Positions 51,714 to 60,916 of a DNA stretch of 64,000 bases are shown in pieces. The stretch is taken from NCBI GenBank assembly GCA_901457705.2, contig LR590083.2, forward strand, positions 1,922,597 through 1,986,596, read 5' to 3'. Each line of letters begins with the position of its first letter. The stretch's first letter is position 1. Made by a program: the position numbers and the translations under genes. The stretch is from Beijerinckiaceae bacterium RH AL1 (GTDB lineage: Bacteria > Pseudomonadota > Alphaproteobacteria > Rhizobiales > Beijerinckiaceae). The notes under the pieces were generated by a model. That model had not been told where the DNA came from. It did no database searches and saw only the letters and a program-made list of their open reading frames with translations.

Positions 51714-52781
51714 TTACGCGACGAACCGCCGGCCCTTGTTCCAGAGCGCGAAGGGCACGCCGGAAAGCAGCACCTCGAGCGCGTCGAGGCTCTGCCAGTT
51801 GCCGTTGACCGAGAGACGCGGCAGCGCGGTCAGGTGCTCTGCGTGGGCGGGGAAGATCATGCCGGGCCGCGTCGTCACGGCACTCGCGAAGCCGAGCTCG
51901 GCGGCAAGCGCGTGGGCGCGCGGACCGGCGGAGGTCGGATCGCCGACGGGATAGGCCAGGTGCCGGGCCGGCAGCCCGATCCGCATCTCGATCAGGCGCC
52001 GGCTCTCGACAAGCTCGTGGCGGACGAAGGCGTCGTCGTGCTTGGCGAGCATCGGGTGCGTGAGCGTGTGGACGCCGATCGTGCACAGCGGATGACGCGC
52101 CAAGGCGGCGATGCCGTCCCAGTCGAGGCAGAGCCGCGCCGGGATCGATGCCGCCTCGATGCCGGCCTGCCCCGCCAGGGTCGCGATGTCGGCGAGGAGG
52201 CGATCCTCGGGGCCGGCGCGCAGCATCCAGTAGAGCGTCGCGAACGCATTGCTCTTCTCCTCGTCGGTGCGGGCCGGCAGCGCGATGCGGCGCCCGCCGA
52301 CGTCGAGCACGATCGCGTCGCGGATGCGGATCGCCTCCTCGAGCTCGACCCACCAGAGCCGCGCGGTCCGCTCCGCGAAGCCGGTGGTGACGTAGAGCGT
52401 GAAGGGCGCGGCGTGCTTCTCGAGGATCGGCAGCGCATGAGTCTGCGTGTCGATGTAGCCGTCATCGAACGTGAGCGCGACGAAAGGCCGGCCTTCCGGT
52501 GCCGCGATGCGATGCAGGGCCTCGTCCAGCGAGACGAGATCGTAGCCGAGCGCCTTGATCCGCGTCAGCGCGGCATCGAGGAAGGCGGGCTCGACCTCGA
52601 GCAGGCGGTTCGGCGCGAAGCCGCGCGGCGTCCACGGCCGCACGTGATGCAGCATGAGGATCGCACCGCGCCCGCGTGTCCACGGCGCCAGCGGCTTGTG
52701 CAGGCGCGTCGCCCGGAAGACGGCGAAGCCTGCGCCGATCATCTGCTGCTTCATCACCGCCCGACCGACCGCCGCTCGCAC
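51714..52781 (-). CDS. Polysaccharide deacetylase family protein
   Basis: A 355-residue NodB-homology carbohydrate esterase (CE4). Motif 1 is VALTFDDGYIDT with the Asp-Asp pair, and motif 2 is GVHTLTHPML with the two zinc His. LAYPVGDPTSAGPRA is the motif 3 region. There is no signal peptide, so it acts in the cytoplasm or at the membrane surface. The start is GTG 52781 with AAGGA nearby; ATG 52754 is an alternative. A CelD-like acyltransferase is divergent 57 bases away, suggesting a joint role in surface polysaccharide modification. Confidence 0.85.
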   Translation of the reverse strand: MRAAVGRAVMKQQMIGAGFAVFRATRLHKPLAPWTRGRGAILMLHHVRPWTPRGFAPNRLLEVEPAFLDAALTRIKALGYDLVSLDEALHRIAAPEGRPFVALTFDDGYIDTQTHALPILEKHAAPFTLYVTTGFAERTARLWWVELEEAIRIRDAIVLDVGGRRIALPARTDEEKSNAFATLYWMLRAGPEDRLLADIATLAGQAGIEAASIPARLCLDWDGIAALARHPLCTIGVHTLTHPMLAKHDDAFVRHELVESRRLIEMRIGLPARHLAYPVGDPTSAGPRAHALAAELGFASAVTTRPGMIFPAHAEHLTALPRLSVNGNWQSLDALEVLLSGVPFALWNKGRRFVA

Positions 52782-52838
52782 GAATCCTTAACCGATCGTC
52801 GCAAGAGGACGTTGAGCTTTCGTTGCTAGCCTCGAAGC

Positions 52839-54044
52839 ATGCGGGCGCTCACCCCTGACGCGATGACCATCTCCGGCCCGGCGCCGGCTGCGACGGCTGC
52901 CGCGTCCGGCGTCGCGCGGGCGTTCGAGACCGTCGAGGTCCACGCCGCCGCCGAGCCGGTACTCTCGGCCTGGGCCGAGCTGGAGCAGCTCGCGCCCTGC
53001 TCGATCTACCAGACGCGCGCCTGGCTCCTGCCCTGGATCGCAGCGCTCGCCGCACCGGCCGGCCTGCTGCCGCGCTTCGTGCTCGCGCGCGGCGCCGACG
53101 CGCGACCCGTCGCCCTGCTCTGCCTCGGCCTGCGCAAGCGCGGGCCGCTCTGCCTGGCGCGGTGGATGGGCGGGAAGGACGCGAACTTCAACATGGCGCT
53201 CGTCGCGCCCTCATCGTCCTGGACGCGACGCGAGCTGATGCGGCTGCTGCGTGCCGCCGCCCGCCAGCTCGGGCGGGATGCGCCCGACCTCCTCGTGCTC
53301 GTCAACCAGCCGCTGGATTGGGGCGGCGTCGCCAATCCCTTCGCGAAGCTGTCGCGCCAGCCGAGCCCCAGTGCCGCCTACGCGATGACGCTCACAGGCG
53401 ATCCCGATCGCCTGTTTGCCGCCAAACTGTCGAGCGATGCGCGCAAGAAGCTGCGCAAGAAGGAGGCGAAGCTCGCCGCCCTTGGGCCGATAACCCATGT
53501 CGTCGCGTCGACCGAGGTCGAGCGGCGCGAATTGCTCGACGCCTTCTTGAGGTTACGCAACGCGCGCTTCCGCGCGCAGAACATCGCCTCCCCCTTCGAG
53601 GCCGAGGAGATGGCGCGCTTCATCGCGACCGCGAGCGAGGGCGATGCACACGGCATCGAGCTGCACGCCCTCAAGGTCGGGTCGCGCATCGTCGCCGTCT
53701 ACGGCGGCGCCGCCTGGCAGTGCCAGTGGAGCGGCATGTTCAACGCCTTCGACATGGATCCGACGGTGGCCGCCGCGAGCCCTGGCGATCTGCTGCTGCA
53801 GCGCATCGTCGCGACGTGCTGTCGCGACGGGCTCAAGCGCTTCGACCTCGGCATCGGCGCGGCGCGCTACAAGTCGGCGCTGTGCGACGAGGAGATCGCG
53901 CTCTTCGACGTCTTCGTTCCGCTGTCGCCGATGGGGGGCGTGATGAAGATGGCGCTCGCGGCGAAGCAGAAGCTGAAGGGTAGCGTGAAGCGCGACCCGC
54001 GCCTCTACGGCCTCGCCAAGCGGCTGCTCGGGCGGCGAGGCTAG
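52839..54044 (+). CDS. GNAT family acyltransferase, CelD/BcsL-like
   Basis: A 401-residue protein with a C-terminal GNAT domain (Acetyltransf_6) of the CelD/BcsL type found in cellulose and other polysaccharide loci. Visible parts are the KLSSDARKKLRKKEAKL helix, FEAEEMARFI and a core with YGGAAWQCQWSGMFNAFD and DLGIGAARYKSALCDEE. The likely role is acylation of a polysaccharide precursor or capsule lipid. Its 3' end overlaps the stop of a small minus-strand gene by 4 bases. ATG 52839 is the most upstream start; ATG 52863 would also fit. Confidence 0.8.
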   Translation: MRALTPDAMTISGPAPAATAAASGVARAFETVEVHAAAEPVLSAWAELEQLAPCSIYQTRAWLLPWIAALAAPAGLLPRFVLARGADARPVALLCLGLRKRGPLCLARWMGGKDANFNMALVAPSSSWTRRELMRLLRAAARQLGRDAPDLLVLVNQPLDWGGVANPFAKLSRQPSPSAAYAMTLTGDPDRLFAAKLSSDARKKLRKKEAKLAALGPITHVVASTEVERRELLDAFLRLRNARFRAQNIASPFEAEEMARFIATASEGDAHGIELHALKVGSRIVAVYGGAAWQCQWSGMFNAFDMDPTVAAASPGDLLLQRIVATCCRDGLKRFDLGIGAARYKSALCDEEIALFDVFVPLSPMGGVMKMALAAKQKLKGSVKRDPRLYGLAKRLLGRRG

Positions 54045-54403
54045 GCCAGCCGCTCGCGGCGCAACTCGGAGCCGCGGTACGCCTCCGGCGGCACCCAGCC
54101 CCTGCGGACGTAGGTGATCTCTTCGCTGTCGCCGGCGCCGATCATGATCGACATGATGCGATGCAGGCCGGCGAGGATCGGCTCCTGCGAGGTATCCATC
54201 ACGGCGATCACCGAGCGCATGTCGCCTTCGCCGCCCCGCCGCGCGAAGCGCTGCACCGATCGTGCGGTGAACTCGCCGACGCCGAGGCCGCGCGCCTCGG
54301 CGGCCGCAGCAACGTCATGTGCGAAGGCAGGGCCGATGCTCGCGACGGCTGCCTCGGCGACGATCTCGCTGCGGCAGGAGCGGATGATCTCATCGATCAG
54401 CAT
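54041..54403 (-). CDS. Hypothetical protein, 120 residues
   Basis: A 120-residue protein without signal peptide or membrane helix. An N-terminal helical region (LIDEIIRSCRSEIVAEAAVA) is followed by a central segment FTARSVQRFARRGGEGD and ends RRERLA. The AGGAGG six bases before ATG 54403 is a near-perfect ribosome binding site, supporting the start and expression. I recognise no family. Confidence 0.65.
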   Translation of the reverse strand: MLIDEIIRSCRSEIVAEAAVASIGPAFAHDVAAAAEARGLGVGEFTARSVQRFARRGGEGDMRSVIAVMDTSQEPILAGLHRIMSIMIGAGDSEEITYVRRGWVPPEAYRGSELRRERLA

Positions 54404-54589
54404 GGCGAACCTCCTCATGCCCGCGTCGACGTCTCTTCAGACGATCGCCGCGGTTGGCTTCGGATCAGGCACTGTGCTCGCACAACCCGACCGAAACGTG
54501 TCACAGTCAAGAACATTCGTCGACTGCAATCACGAAGGAGTGAGTCTCTAATTACAAAACGGTAAGAGGGACAGCTCGCCTTTAGTCTA

Positions 54590-55330
54590 TTATCTGCAGA
54601 GGTGATCGAGGAAATCGCGCACGGCCGAAGTATCCGGCAATGTGTGCATTGCAACAGTCGGCTCGTCGGCGACGCCGATCTTGATCGAGATGCCGTGATG
54701 GTCGTTGACGGTTTCAAACCCGTGCTCGTCTGTCAGATCGTCTCCCATGAACAACGGTGCGCGACCGGCGAACGGCGGTGTCGCCATCAAAGCCTCGATC
54801 GCCTTCCCCTTGTGGCAGCCTGCCGGCTTCACCTCGGCGACCATCTTGCCGTGCTGAATCATCAGCGCCGGATCGGTGACCGTGCGCTCGAGGAAGGCCC
54901 GAACCTCGTCCTTGCGCTCGGGCGCTTGGCGGTAGTGCACGGCGATCGCCGCGCCGCCCTTGTCCTCGAGCCGCAGGCCGGGATGCGCGGCGACGAAGGT
55001 CTCCGCCGCCTCGCGGACCTCGGCGATCGCGGTGCCGGCCGCCGCCTCGCGACGGCCATCGGCGAAGCGCAGCTCCGCGCCGTGCACGCCGCCCGCCGGG
55101 AGGGCGAGCGGCGCGACGATGCGATCGAGGTCGGAGATCATGCGCCCGCTGACGAGCGCGACCGCGCCGTGTGTCTTCTCGCGCAGACGCGTGATGAGCG
55201 TGAGCAGCGCCTCGTCGGCGACGACGTCCTCCGGCCGCTCCTTGAAGCCGAGCAGCGTGCCGTCGACGTCGAGGTAGAACGCAGTCCGCGCGAGGTCGAT
55301 CTCGTCCCACCACGCCGGCGTCGTGCTCAT
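54590..55330 (-). CDS. otsB: Trehalose-6-phosphate phosphatase
   Basis: A 246-residue HAD-family phosphatase. Motif I is FYLDVDGTLLGF (Asp nucleophile), and motif IV is PLFMGDDLTDEHGF. VALVSGRMISDLDRI and the Lys region KPAGCHKGKAIEAL complete the pattern of OtsB. It dephosphorylates trehalose-6-phosphate in osmoprotectant synthesis. No otsA is in the window. ATG 55330 has GAGAGCAG upstream. Confidence 0.92.
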   Translation of the reverse strand: MSTTPAWWDEIDLARTAFYLDVDGTLLGFKERPEDVVADEALLTLITRLREKTHGAVALVSGRMISDLDRIVAPLALPAGGVHGAELRFADGRREAAAGTAIAEVREAAETFVAAHPGLRLEDKGGAAIAVHYRQAPERKDEVRAFLERTVTDPALMIQHGKMVAEVKPAGCHKGKAIEALMATPPFAGRAPLFMGDDLTDEHGFETVNDHHGISIKIGVADEPTVAMHTLPDTSAVRDFLDHLCR

Positions 55331-55393
55331 CGGCTGCTCTCTCCAAGCCTCGATCTTATGTTTTGCTACCAAACATTCTGCGTCGGCGCCGCG

Positions 55394-55834
55394 TCACCAG
55401 ACGCCGGTGTTCTCCATCGACTTCCACGGCTCGGCCGGCTCCTTCGCCGAACCCTTCTGGAGAAGCTCGATCGAGATGTTCTCGGGCGAGCGCACGAACG
55501 CCATCTTGCCGTCGCGCGGCGGGCGGTTGATCGTGACGCCGGACTTCTGCAGCTTGTCGCAGAGCGCGTAGATGTCGTCGACCTCATAGGCGAGATGGCC
55601 GAAGTTGCGGCCGCCGTCGTAGGTCTCGGGGTCCCAGTTGTAGGTCAGCTCGACCTCAGGCGCGCGCTCGGCCTTCGAGCGGCCGCTGTCGTCGGGCGCG
55701 GCGAGGAAGACGAGGGTGAACCGGCCCTTCTCGTTCTCCGTCCGCCGCACCTCCTCGAGGCCGAGCTTGTTGACCCAGAAATCGAGGGCGCGCTCGATGT
55801 TCTCGACGCGCACCATCGTGTGCAGATACCGCAT
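55394..55834 (-). CDS. gloA: Lactoylglutathione lyase (glyoxalase I)
   Basis: A 146-residue VOC-family enzyme converting the methylglyoxal-glutathione hemithioacetal to lactoylglutathione. The starts [19 protein letters not shown] and [13 protein letters not shown] hold the metal His residues, with Glu in VELTYNWD and ISIELLQK as further ligands. Length is typical of the short bacterial Ni-type enzyme. GGAG lies upstream of ATG 55834. Confidence 0.9.
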   Translation of the reverse strand: MRYLHTMVRVENIERALDFWVNKLGLEEVRRTENEKGRFTLVFLAAPDDSGRSKAERAPEVELTYNWDPETYDGGRNFGHLAYEVDDIYALCDKLQKSGVTINRPPRDGKMAFVRSPENISIELLQKGSAKEPAEPWKSMENTGVW

Positions 55835-55896
55835 GCCTAGTCTCCAAAGGGGGTGTGATTGCGCCGGTGTAACGCTGTCCGTCGCCGGGCGATCCA

Positions 55897-56883
55897 TTAT
55901 CGCGTTTTGCGCAGGAACGTTCCGAACGAGCGAGGGCTGTCGCCGACCTCCATCGTCGCCACGACCTTCAGGCTCGCGACATCGATCTGCGAGACCGAGT
56001 CCGACTCCCAGTTGACGACATAGACGCTCTCGCCGTCGAAGCTCGCCTGGATGCCGTCGGGATAGTCGCCCGTCGCGATCCGCGCGTCGGGCTGCAGGGA
56101 GGCGAGGTCGAAGACCTGCACCTTGCCCTCGTACTGGTCGGTGACGAAGCCTTTGCCGCCGGCCAGCGCGACGACGTAAGGGCGCTTGCCGGTCGGCACG
56201 CGGGCGACCAGCTTCTTCGCGGCAAGGTCGACCACCGAGACGTCGTCGCTGTAGACGTCGGCCATGAAGGCGCGCCTGCCGTCTGGATCCACGATGATGC
56301 CGTACGGCCGATGGCCGACGCCGACGAGGGCCTCGACCTTCAAGCTGTCCGCGTCGATCTCGGCCATCTGATCGGCGTCGCGCTTGGTGACGACCAGCAT
56401 CCGGCCGTCCGGCGTCACCGCGATGGCGGACGGCGTTCCGCCGATGTCGGCGGTAGCCGCGATCGTCATCGCCGCGGCGTCGATCTTGAAGATCTGCCCC
56501 TTGAAGAAGCCGACCGCGTAGAGGAAGCGATCGTTCTTGCCGATCGCGATGCCGACCGCCTCGTCGGGCAGGTCGAGGCGCGCGACCACCTTACGCGTCG
56601 CGCAGTCGATCTTGGAGACGTACTTGCCGTTCGTCGACGAGACCCAGGCGAAGCGCCCGTCATGCGCCATCGCGATACCGGCGGGCTTGCCGCCGACAGG
56701 GATGGTGGAGACGACCTTGCGCGTCGCAAGGTCGAGGACGGAGACGTCGTCGCCGTTCTGGTTGGTGATCCAGGCTTCGTCGGCGCGCGCAGGGGCGGCG
56801 AGAAGCAGGGCAACCAGCGCGATGCCGGTCACCGGCTTGAGGCCGCCGGCACGTTCCAGAAAACCGCTCACCGTCCGCGACAT
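55897..56883 (-). CDS. Secreted YVTN-type beta-propeller protein
   Basis: A 328-residue periplasmic protein with a signal peptide ([17 protein letters not shown]) and about seven repeats of 40-42 residues built on the pattern [29 protein letters not shown], the YncE/YVTN beta-propeller. Propellers of this type occur near PQQ-dependent alcohol dehydrogenase genes. No enzyme motif is present, so a binding or scaffold role is likely. The start overlaps the stop of the first MxaD-like gene (TGATG), so both are coupled. Confidence 0.85.
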   Translation of the reverse strand: MSRTVSGFLERAGGLKPVTGIALVALLLAAPARADEAWITNQNGDDVSVLDLATRKVVSTIPVGGKPAGIAMAHDGRFAWVSSTNGKYVSKIDCATRKVVARLDLPDEAVGIAIGKNDRFLYAVGFFKGQIFKIDAAAMTIAATADIGGTPSAIAVTPDGRMLVVTKRDADQMAEIDADSLKVEALVGVGHRPYGIIVDPDGRRAFMADVYSDDVSVVDLAAKKLVARVPTGKRPYVVALAGGKGFVTDQYEGKVQVFDLASLQPDARIATGDYPDGIQASFDGESVYVVNWESDSVSQIDVASLKVVATMEVGDSPRSFGTFLRKTR

Positions 56884-57416
56884 CACGATCGGGCGTCGGC
56901 CTTCAGCCCGGCGAGACCTGCCTTCAGGTAATCGATCACGGCCTGCTTGGCGCGGTTGTCGGCCGCATCCGGCGCACCCTCGTCGGGCGTCAGGTAGCGA
57001 TAGAAGGCAGCACGCCAGACCACCTTGCTCTTCGCGTCCCCGTCCGGCACCACCTCGATCGTCGCCGAGACGTTCTGCACAGGCAGCCGCGCCACGTCGA
57101 TCTTGTCGATGTGGTAGGAGTAGCTCATCGCCTCGGCGTTGTACTTGTAGAGGCTCTCGCCGAAGGCCGTGCCGTCCTTCAGCCGAACCGTGCGCACCGC
57201 CGTCTCCGGCACGTCGCCGCCGTTGCCCGACGTCGCGACGGTCGCCTTGTCCCAGCTCATGTCCTGAAAGTGGCCGACGATCGCCCACGCCTTGGCGGGC
57301 GGCATGTCGAGCGTGACGCTCTCGGTCACCTTCAGTCGCGTCGGTCCGCAGCCTTGCGCAAGGACCGGTGTCGCCATGGCAAGGGCCGCCGCGACGGCGA
57401 TGACGAGGCGTCCCAT
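56883..57416 (-). CDS. SRPBCC family periplasmic protein, MxaD-like (first)
   Basis: A 177-residue protein with a signal peptide (ending PVLAQ) and a SRPBCC (polyketide cyclase/START-like) domain: VTLDMPPAKAWAIVGHFQDMSWD, then FYRYLTPDEG near the end. MxaD of the methanol oxidation cluster in Methylobacterium is of this type. Its role there is linked to methanol dehydrogenase and cytochrome, but no dehydrogenase gene is visible here. It is paralogous to the next gene. Confidence 0.78.
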   Translation of the reverse strand: MGRLVIAVAAALAMATPVLAQGCGPTRLKVTESVTLDMPPAKAWAIVGHFQDMSWDKATVATSGNGGDVPETAVRTVRLKDGTAFGESLYKYNAEAMSYSYHIDKIDVARLPVQNVSATIEVVPDGDAKSKVVWRAAFYRYLTPDEGAPDAADNRAKQAVIDYLKAGLAGLKADARS

Positions 57417-57459
57417 GCCAGTTCCTCCCGTGACCTGACTCGAGGCTGACCTCTTGGCG

Positions 57460-58029
57460 TCAGCTCGCGCCTTCGACCTTCTTCTTCAGGTTCTCGAGGC
57501 CGGCCTTGTAGATCTTGTCGACGGCAGCCGCCGAGGCCTCGTCGTTCATGTCCGGCGGCGGATCGTTGTTCATGTAGCCGCGGTAGAAGGCGCCCTTCCA
57601 GGTCACGGTCGACTTGCCGCCGTCGGCCGGCTCGACCTTTATGGTCGACGAGTAGTCGTTCACCGGCAGCACCTTCACGTCGACCTTGTCGATGCGGTAG
57701 GAATACGTGTGCTCGGCCGCGTCGTACTTGAACAGGCCCTCGTGGATCTCGCCGCCGTTGTCGAGCGTGATCGTGCGTTTGGCGATTTCGTTGTCGTCGT
57801 TCTTCGGGTCGACCGAGTTGCCGCCCGTGCCCGTGGTCGACTTGACGCCCGGCAGCCAGCTCATGTCCTGGAAGTTGCCCATCACCTTCCAGACCTTGTC
57901 CGGCGAGGCGTTGATCGTGATCGTCTCGACGACCTTCTTGCGCGTCGGCCCATGCGCATCGGCGACCTGGACCACGCCGACGGCGATCAGAGCCGCCACT
58001 GCCAGCGACTTCATACGAGAGCCGAGCAT
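57460..58029 (-). CDS. SRPBCC family periplasmic protein, MxaD-like (second)
   Basis: A 189-residue paralogue of the neighbouring gene, with the same blocks: ETITINASPDKVWKVMGNFQDMSWL and FYRGYMNNDPPPDMNDEAS. A signal peptide ends near VADA. The start ATG 58029 has GGGAG 10 bases upstream; ATG 58014 would remove 5 residues. It is the first gene of the three-gene propeller/SRPBCC unit. Confidence 0.78.
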   Translation of the reverse strand: MLGSRMKSLAVAALIAVGVVQVADAHGPTRKKVVETITINASPDKVWKVMGNFQDMSWLPGVKSTTGTGGNSVDPKNDDNEIAKRTITLDNGGEIHEGLFKYDAAEHTYSYRIDKVDVKVLPVNDYSSTIKVEPADGGKSTVTWKGAFYRGYMNNDPPPDMNDEASAAAVDKIYKAGLENLKKKVEGAS

Positions 58030-58227
58030 CCTTGGATATCTCCCTGATATCATTCTGAATTCAACTATTGGCGCGAGGTCTTCGAGCAAGGCGCAGGAGG
58101 ACTATCGTCCAGGCGGCGGCCCCAGGCAAGGCCGTTGTTTCCCGGTTCGCGGTGCGGCGCCGACGCGCCGGCTTCGCCCTTGCGGTGGGGCGCTCGACCC
58201 CTACTATCCCCTCATCCCCGACCGAGA

Positions 58228-60885
58228 ATGAAGATGCGCACCGAGCAAGCCCAACCTGTCCGTCTCGCCGACTATCGCGTGCCGGACTATCTCGTCGACA
58301 CCGTCGAGCTGGACGTGCGGCTCGCGCGTCACGAGACCCGCATCGTCGCGAAGCTCGCGCTGCATCCGAACCCGGCCGGCCGTCCCGGCGCGGCGCTCGC
58401 GCTCGACGGCGACGAGCTCGATCTCGTGTCGTTCAAGGTCGACGGCGCGGCGCCCCCGGCCGAAGCCTTCACCGCGACGCCGGACCAGCTCACCCTTTTC
58501 GCGCCGCCGTCGAAGCCGTTCGTGCTGGAGATCGAGACGAAGCTCGACCCGTCGCAGAACCTCGAGCTGATGGGCCTCTATCGCTCCGGGAGCGCCTACT
58601 GCACGCAGTGCGAGGCGGAAGGTTTCCGGCGCATCACCTACTTCCTCGATCGGCCCGACGTGCTCTCGGTCTACACCGTGCGCATCGAGGCCGACCGCGC
58701 CGAAGCGCCCGTGCTTCTGTCCAACGGCAACCTCGTCGAGGCCGGCGCCGCCACGGGCACCGACCGCCACTACGCGATCTGGCACGATCCGCACCCGAAG
58801 CCCTGCTACCTTTTCGCGCTTGTGGGCGGCGACCTCGGCGTCGTGCGCGACAGCTTCAAGACGATGAGCGGCCGCGACGTCGCGCTCGGCATCTATGTCG
58901 AGCCCGGCAAGGAGGATCGCGCCGGGTACGCCATGGACGCGCTGAAGCGCTCGATGCGCTGGGACGAGGAGACCTACGGCCGCGAGTACGACCTTGACGT
59001 CTTCAACATCGTCGCCGTCTCCGACTTCAACATGGGCGCGATGGAGAACAAGGGCCTCAACGTCTTCAACGACAAGTACGTGCTGGCCTCGCCGCGCACC
59101 GCCACCGACGGCGACTACGCCGGCATCGAGACGGTGATCGCCCACGAATACTTCCACAACTGGACGGGCAACCGCGTCACCTGCCGCGACTGGTTCCAGC
59201 TCTGCCTCAAGGAAGGGCTCACCGTCTTCCGCGACCACGAGTTCTCGGCCGACATGCGCTCGCGCCCGGTGCGCCGCATCGCCGAGGTGCGGAACCTGCG
59301 CGCCGCGCAATTCCCGGAGGATGCCGGGCCGCTGGCGCACAACGTGCGCCCTTCGGTCTATCGCGAGATCAACAACTTCTACACGGCGACCGTCTACGAG
59401 AAGGGCTCGGAAGTCATCAGGATGCTGAAGGTCCTGATCGGCGACGACGCGTTCCGTCGCGGCATGGACCTCTACTTCGAGCGCTGCGACGGCACGGCGA
59501 CGACGATCGAGGTGTTCCTCCAGTGCTTCGCCGCGGTCTCAGGCCGCGATCTCACGGCGTTCGCGCGCTGGTACCACCAGTCCGGCACGCCGCAGATCGA
59601 GGTCGAGGCGCGCTACGACGAGGCGGCAGGCACGCTGACGCTCGACCTCGCGCAGAGCTGCCCGCCGACGCCGGGCCAGGAGCACAAGGACCCCTTCGTC
59701 ATCCCGCTCGCCTTCGGCCTCGTCGCCGCCGACGGTTCGCCGGTCGCCGCGACGTCCGCCGACCTCTCGGCCGAAGAGGCCGAGCGCGGCCTTCTCGTCC
59801 TCACCGAGCCGTCGCGATCGGTGACGTTCACCGGGCTCGAGGCGCGGCCGGTGCCGTCGCTGCTTCGCGGCTTCTCGGCGCCCGTGAAGCTCGAGGCCGG
59901 TCTCAGCGAGGCCGATCTCGTCACGCTCGCGACGCATGATCCCGATTCCTTCAATCGCTGGCAGGCGGCGCAGACGCTCGCCGTGCGGCTGCTGACGCGC
60001 TCGACTTCGGCCGTCCGCGCCGGCGCCCCTGCCCTGTTCGAGCCGTCCTACGCCGAGGTGCTCCGCAACATCCTGTCCGGCGCCGAAGCCGACCCGGCCT
60101 TCGCGGCCCTCGGTCTGTCGCTGCCGGGCGAGTCCGACCTCGCCCGCGAGATCGGCCACGACATCGATCCCGACGCGATCCACGTCGCCCGCGATGCCGC
60201 CCGCGCCGACCTCGGCCTCGCCTTGGCCGAGCCCCTGCGCGAGATCTACGAGCGGCTGGCGGACACGGGCGCCTACTCGCCCGACGCCGCCTCGGCCGGT
60301 CGGCGGAGCCTGCGCAACGGCGCGCTCGACCTGCTCGCGGCCGGCGACCGGCTCGCCGGCGTCGAGCTGGCGCAGGCGCAGTTCGCCGCGGCGACCAACA
60401 TGACCGACCAGCTGGCGGCCCTCGGCGTGCTGGCGCAGATGCCGGGAGCAGCGCGCGAGGAGGCGCTCGCCGCCTTCTACGAGAGCTTCGCCGACGACGC
60501 GCTCGTCATCGACAAGTGGCTGGCGCTGCAGGCCGTGCAGCCCGATCCCGACGTGCTCGACCGCATCCGCGGCCTGATGGAGCACAAGGCCTTCTCGATC
60601 CGCAATCCGAACCGCGTGCGGGCGCTGATCGGCTCGTTCGCCGCCGGCAATCCCACCCGCTTCAACGCCGCCGACGGCTCGGGCTTCGACTTCGTGGCGG
60701 ACACGGTGGTGACGCTCGACAAGTTCAACGCGCAGGTCGCGGCGCGCCTGCTGTCGTCATTCAAGAGCTGGCGCTCGCTCGAGGTCGGGCGCCGCGATCG
60801 CGCGCGGGCCGCACTGGAGCGCGTTGCGGGGACCGAGAAGCTCTCGCCTGACGTCGCCGACATCGCGACGCGCTCGCTGGCGTGA
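58228..60885 (+). CDS. pepN: Aminopeptidase N
   Basis: An 885-residue M1 zinc metallopeptidase that removes N-terminal residues from peptides. The exopeptidase motif is NMGAMENKGLNVF, and the zinc motif is VIAHEYFHNWTGNRVTCRDWFQL with the downstream Glu. The domain order is beta-sandwich, catalytic, beta-sandwich and C-terminal helical, as in Escherichia coli PepN. ATG 58228 gives a normal N-terminus; an upstream open frame exists to 58135. It is cytoplasmic and single. Confidence 0.95.
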   Translation: MKMRTEQAQPVRLADYRVPDYLVDTVELDVRLARHETRIVAKLALHPNPAGRPGAALALDGDELDLVSFKVDGAAPPAEAFTATPDQLTLFAPPSKPFVLEIETKLDPSQNLELMGLYRSGSAYCTQCEAEGFRRITYFLDRPDVLSVYTVRIEADRAEAPVLLSNGNLVEAGAATGTDRHYAIWHDPHPKPCYLFALVGGDLGVVRDSFKTMSGRDVALGIYVEPGKEDRAGYAMDALKRSMRWDEETYGREYDLDVFNIVAVSDFNMGAMENKGLNVFNDKYVLASPRTATDGDYAGIETVIAHEYFHNWTGNRVTCRDWFQLCLKEGLTVFRDHEFSADMRSRPVRRIAEVRNLRAAQFPEDAGPLAHNVRPSVYREINNFYTATVYEKGSEVIRMLKVLIGDDAFRRGMDLYFERCDGTATTIEVFLQCFAAVSGRDLTAFARWYHQSGTPQIEVEARYDEAAGTLTLDLAQSCPPTPGQEHKDPFVIPLAFGLVAADGSPVAATSADLSAEEAERGLLVLTEPSRSVTFTGLEARPVPSLLRGFSAPVKLEAGLSEADLVTLATHDPDSFNRWQAAQTLAVRLLTRSTSAVRAGAPALFEPSYAEVLRNILSGAEADPAFAALGLSLPGESDLAREIGHDIDPDAIHVARDAARADLGLALAEPLREIYERLADTGAYSPDAASAGRRSLRNGALDLLAAGDRLAGVELAQAQFAAATNMTDQLAALGVLAQMPGAAREEALAAFYESFADDALVIDKWLALQAVQPDPDVLDRIRGLMEHKAFSIRNPNRVRALIGSFAAGNPTRFNAADGSGFDFVADTVVTLDKFNAQVAARLLSSFKSWRSLEVGRRDRARAALERVAGTEKLSPDVADIATRSLA

Positions 60886-60892
60886 GGGCGTA

Positions 60893-60914
60893 GCCGGGAG
60901 AGACGGTCCCCGGC
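60893..60914. terminator. Hairpin between convergent pepN and sugar porter genes
   Basis: A 6-bp stem GCCGGG / CCCGGC with a 10-base loop sits in the 31-base gap between two stops. There is no T tract, so the call is weak. Confidence 0.35.
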
Positions 60915-60916
60915 CG

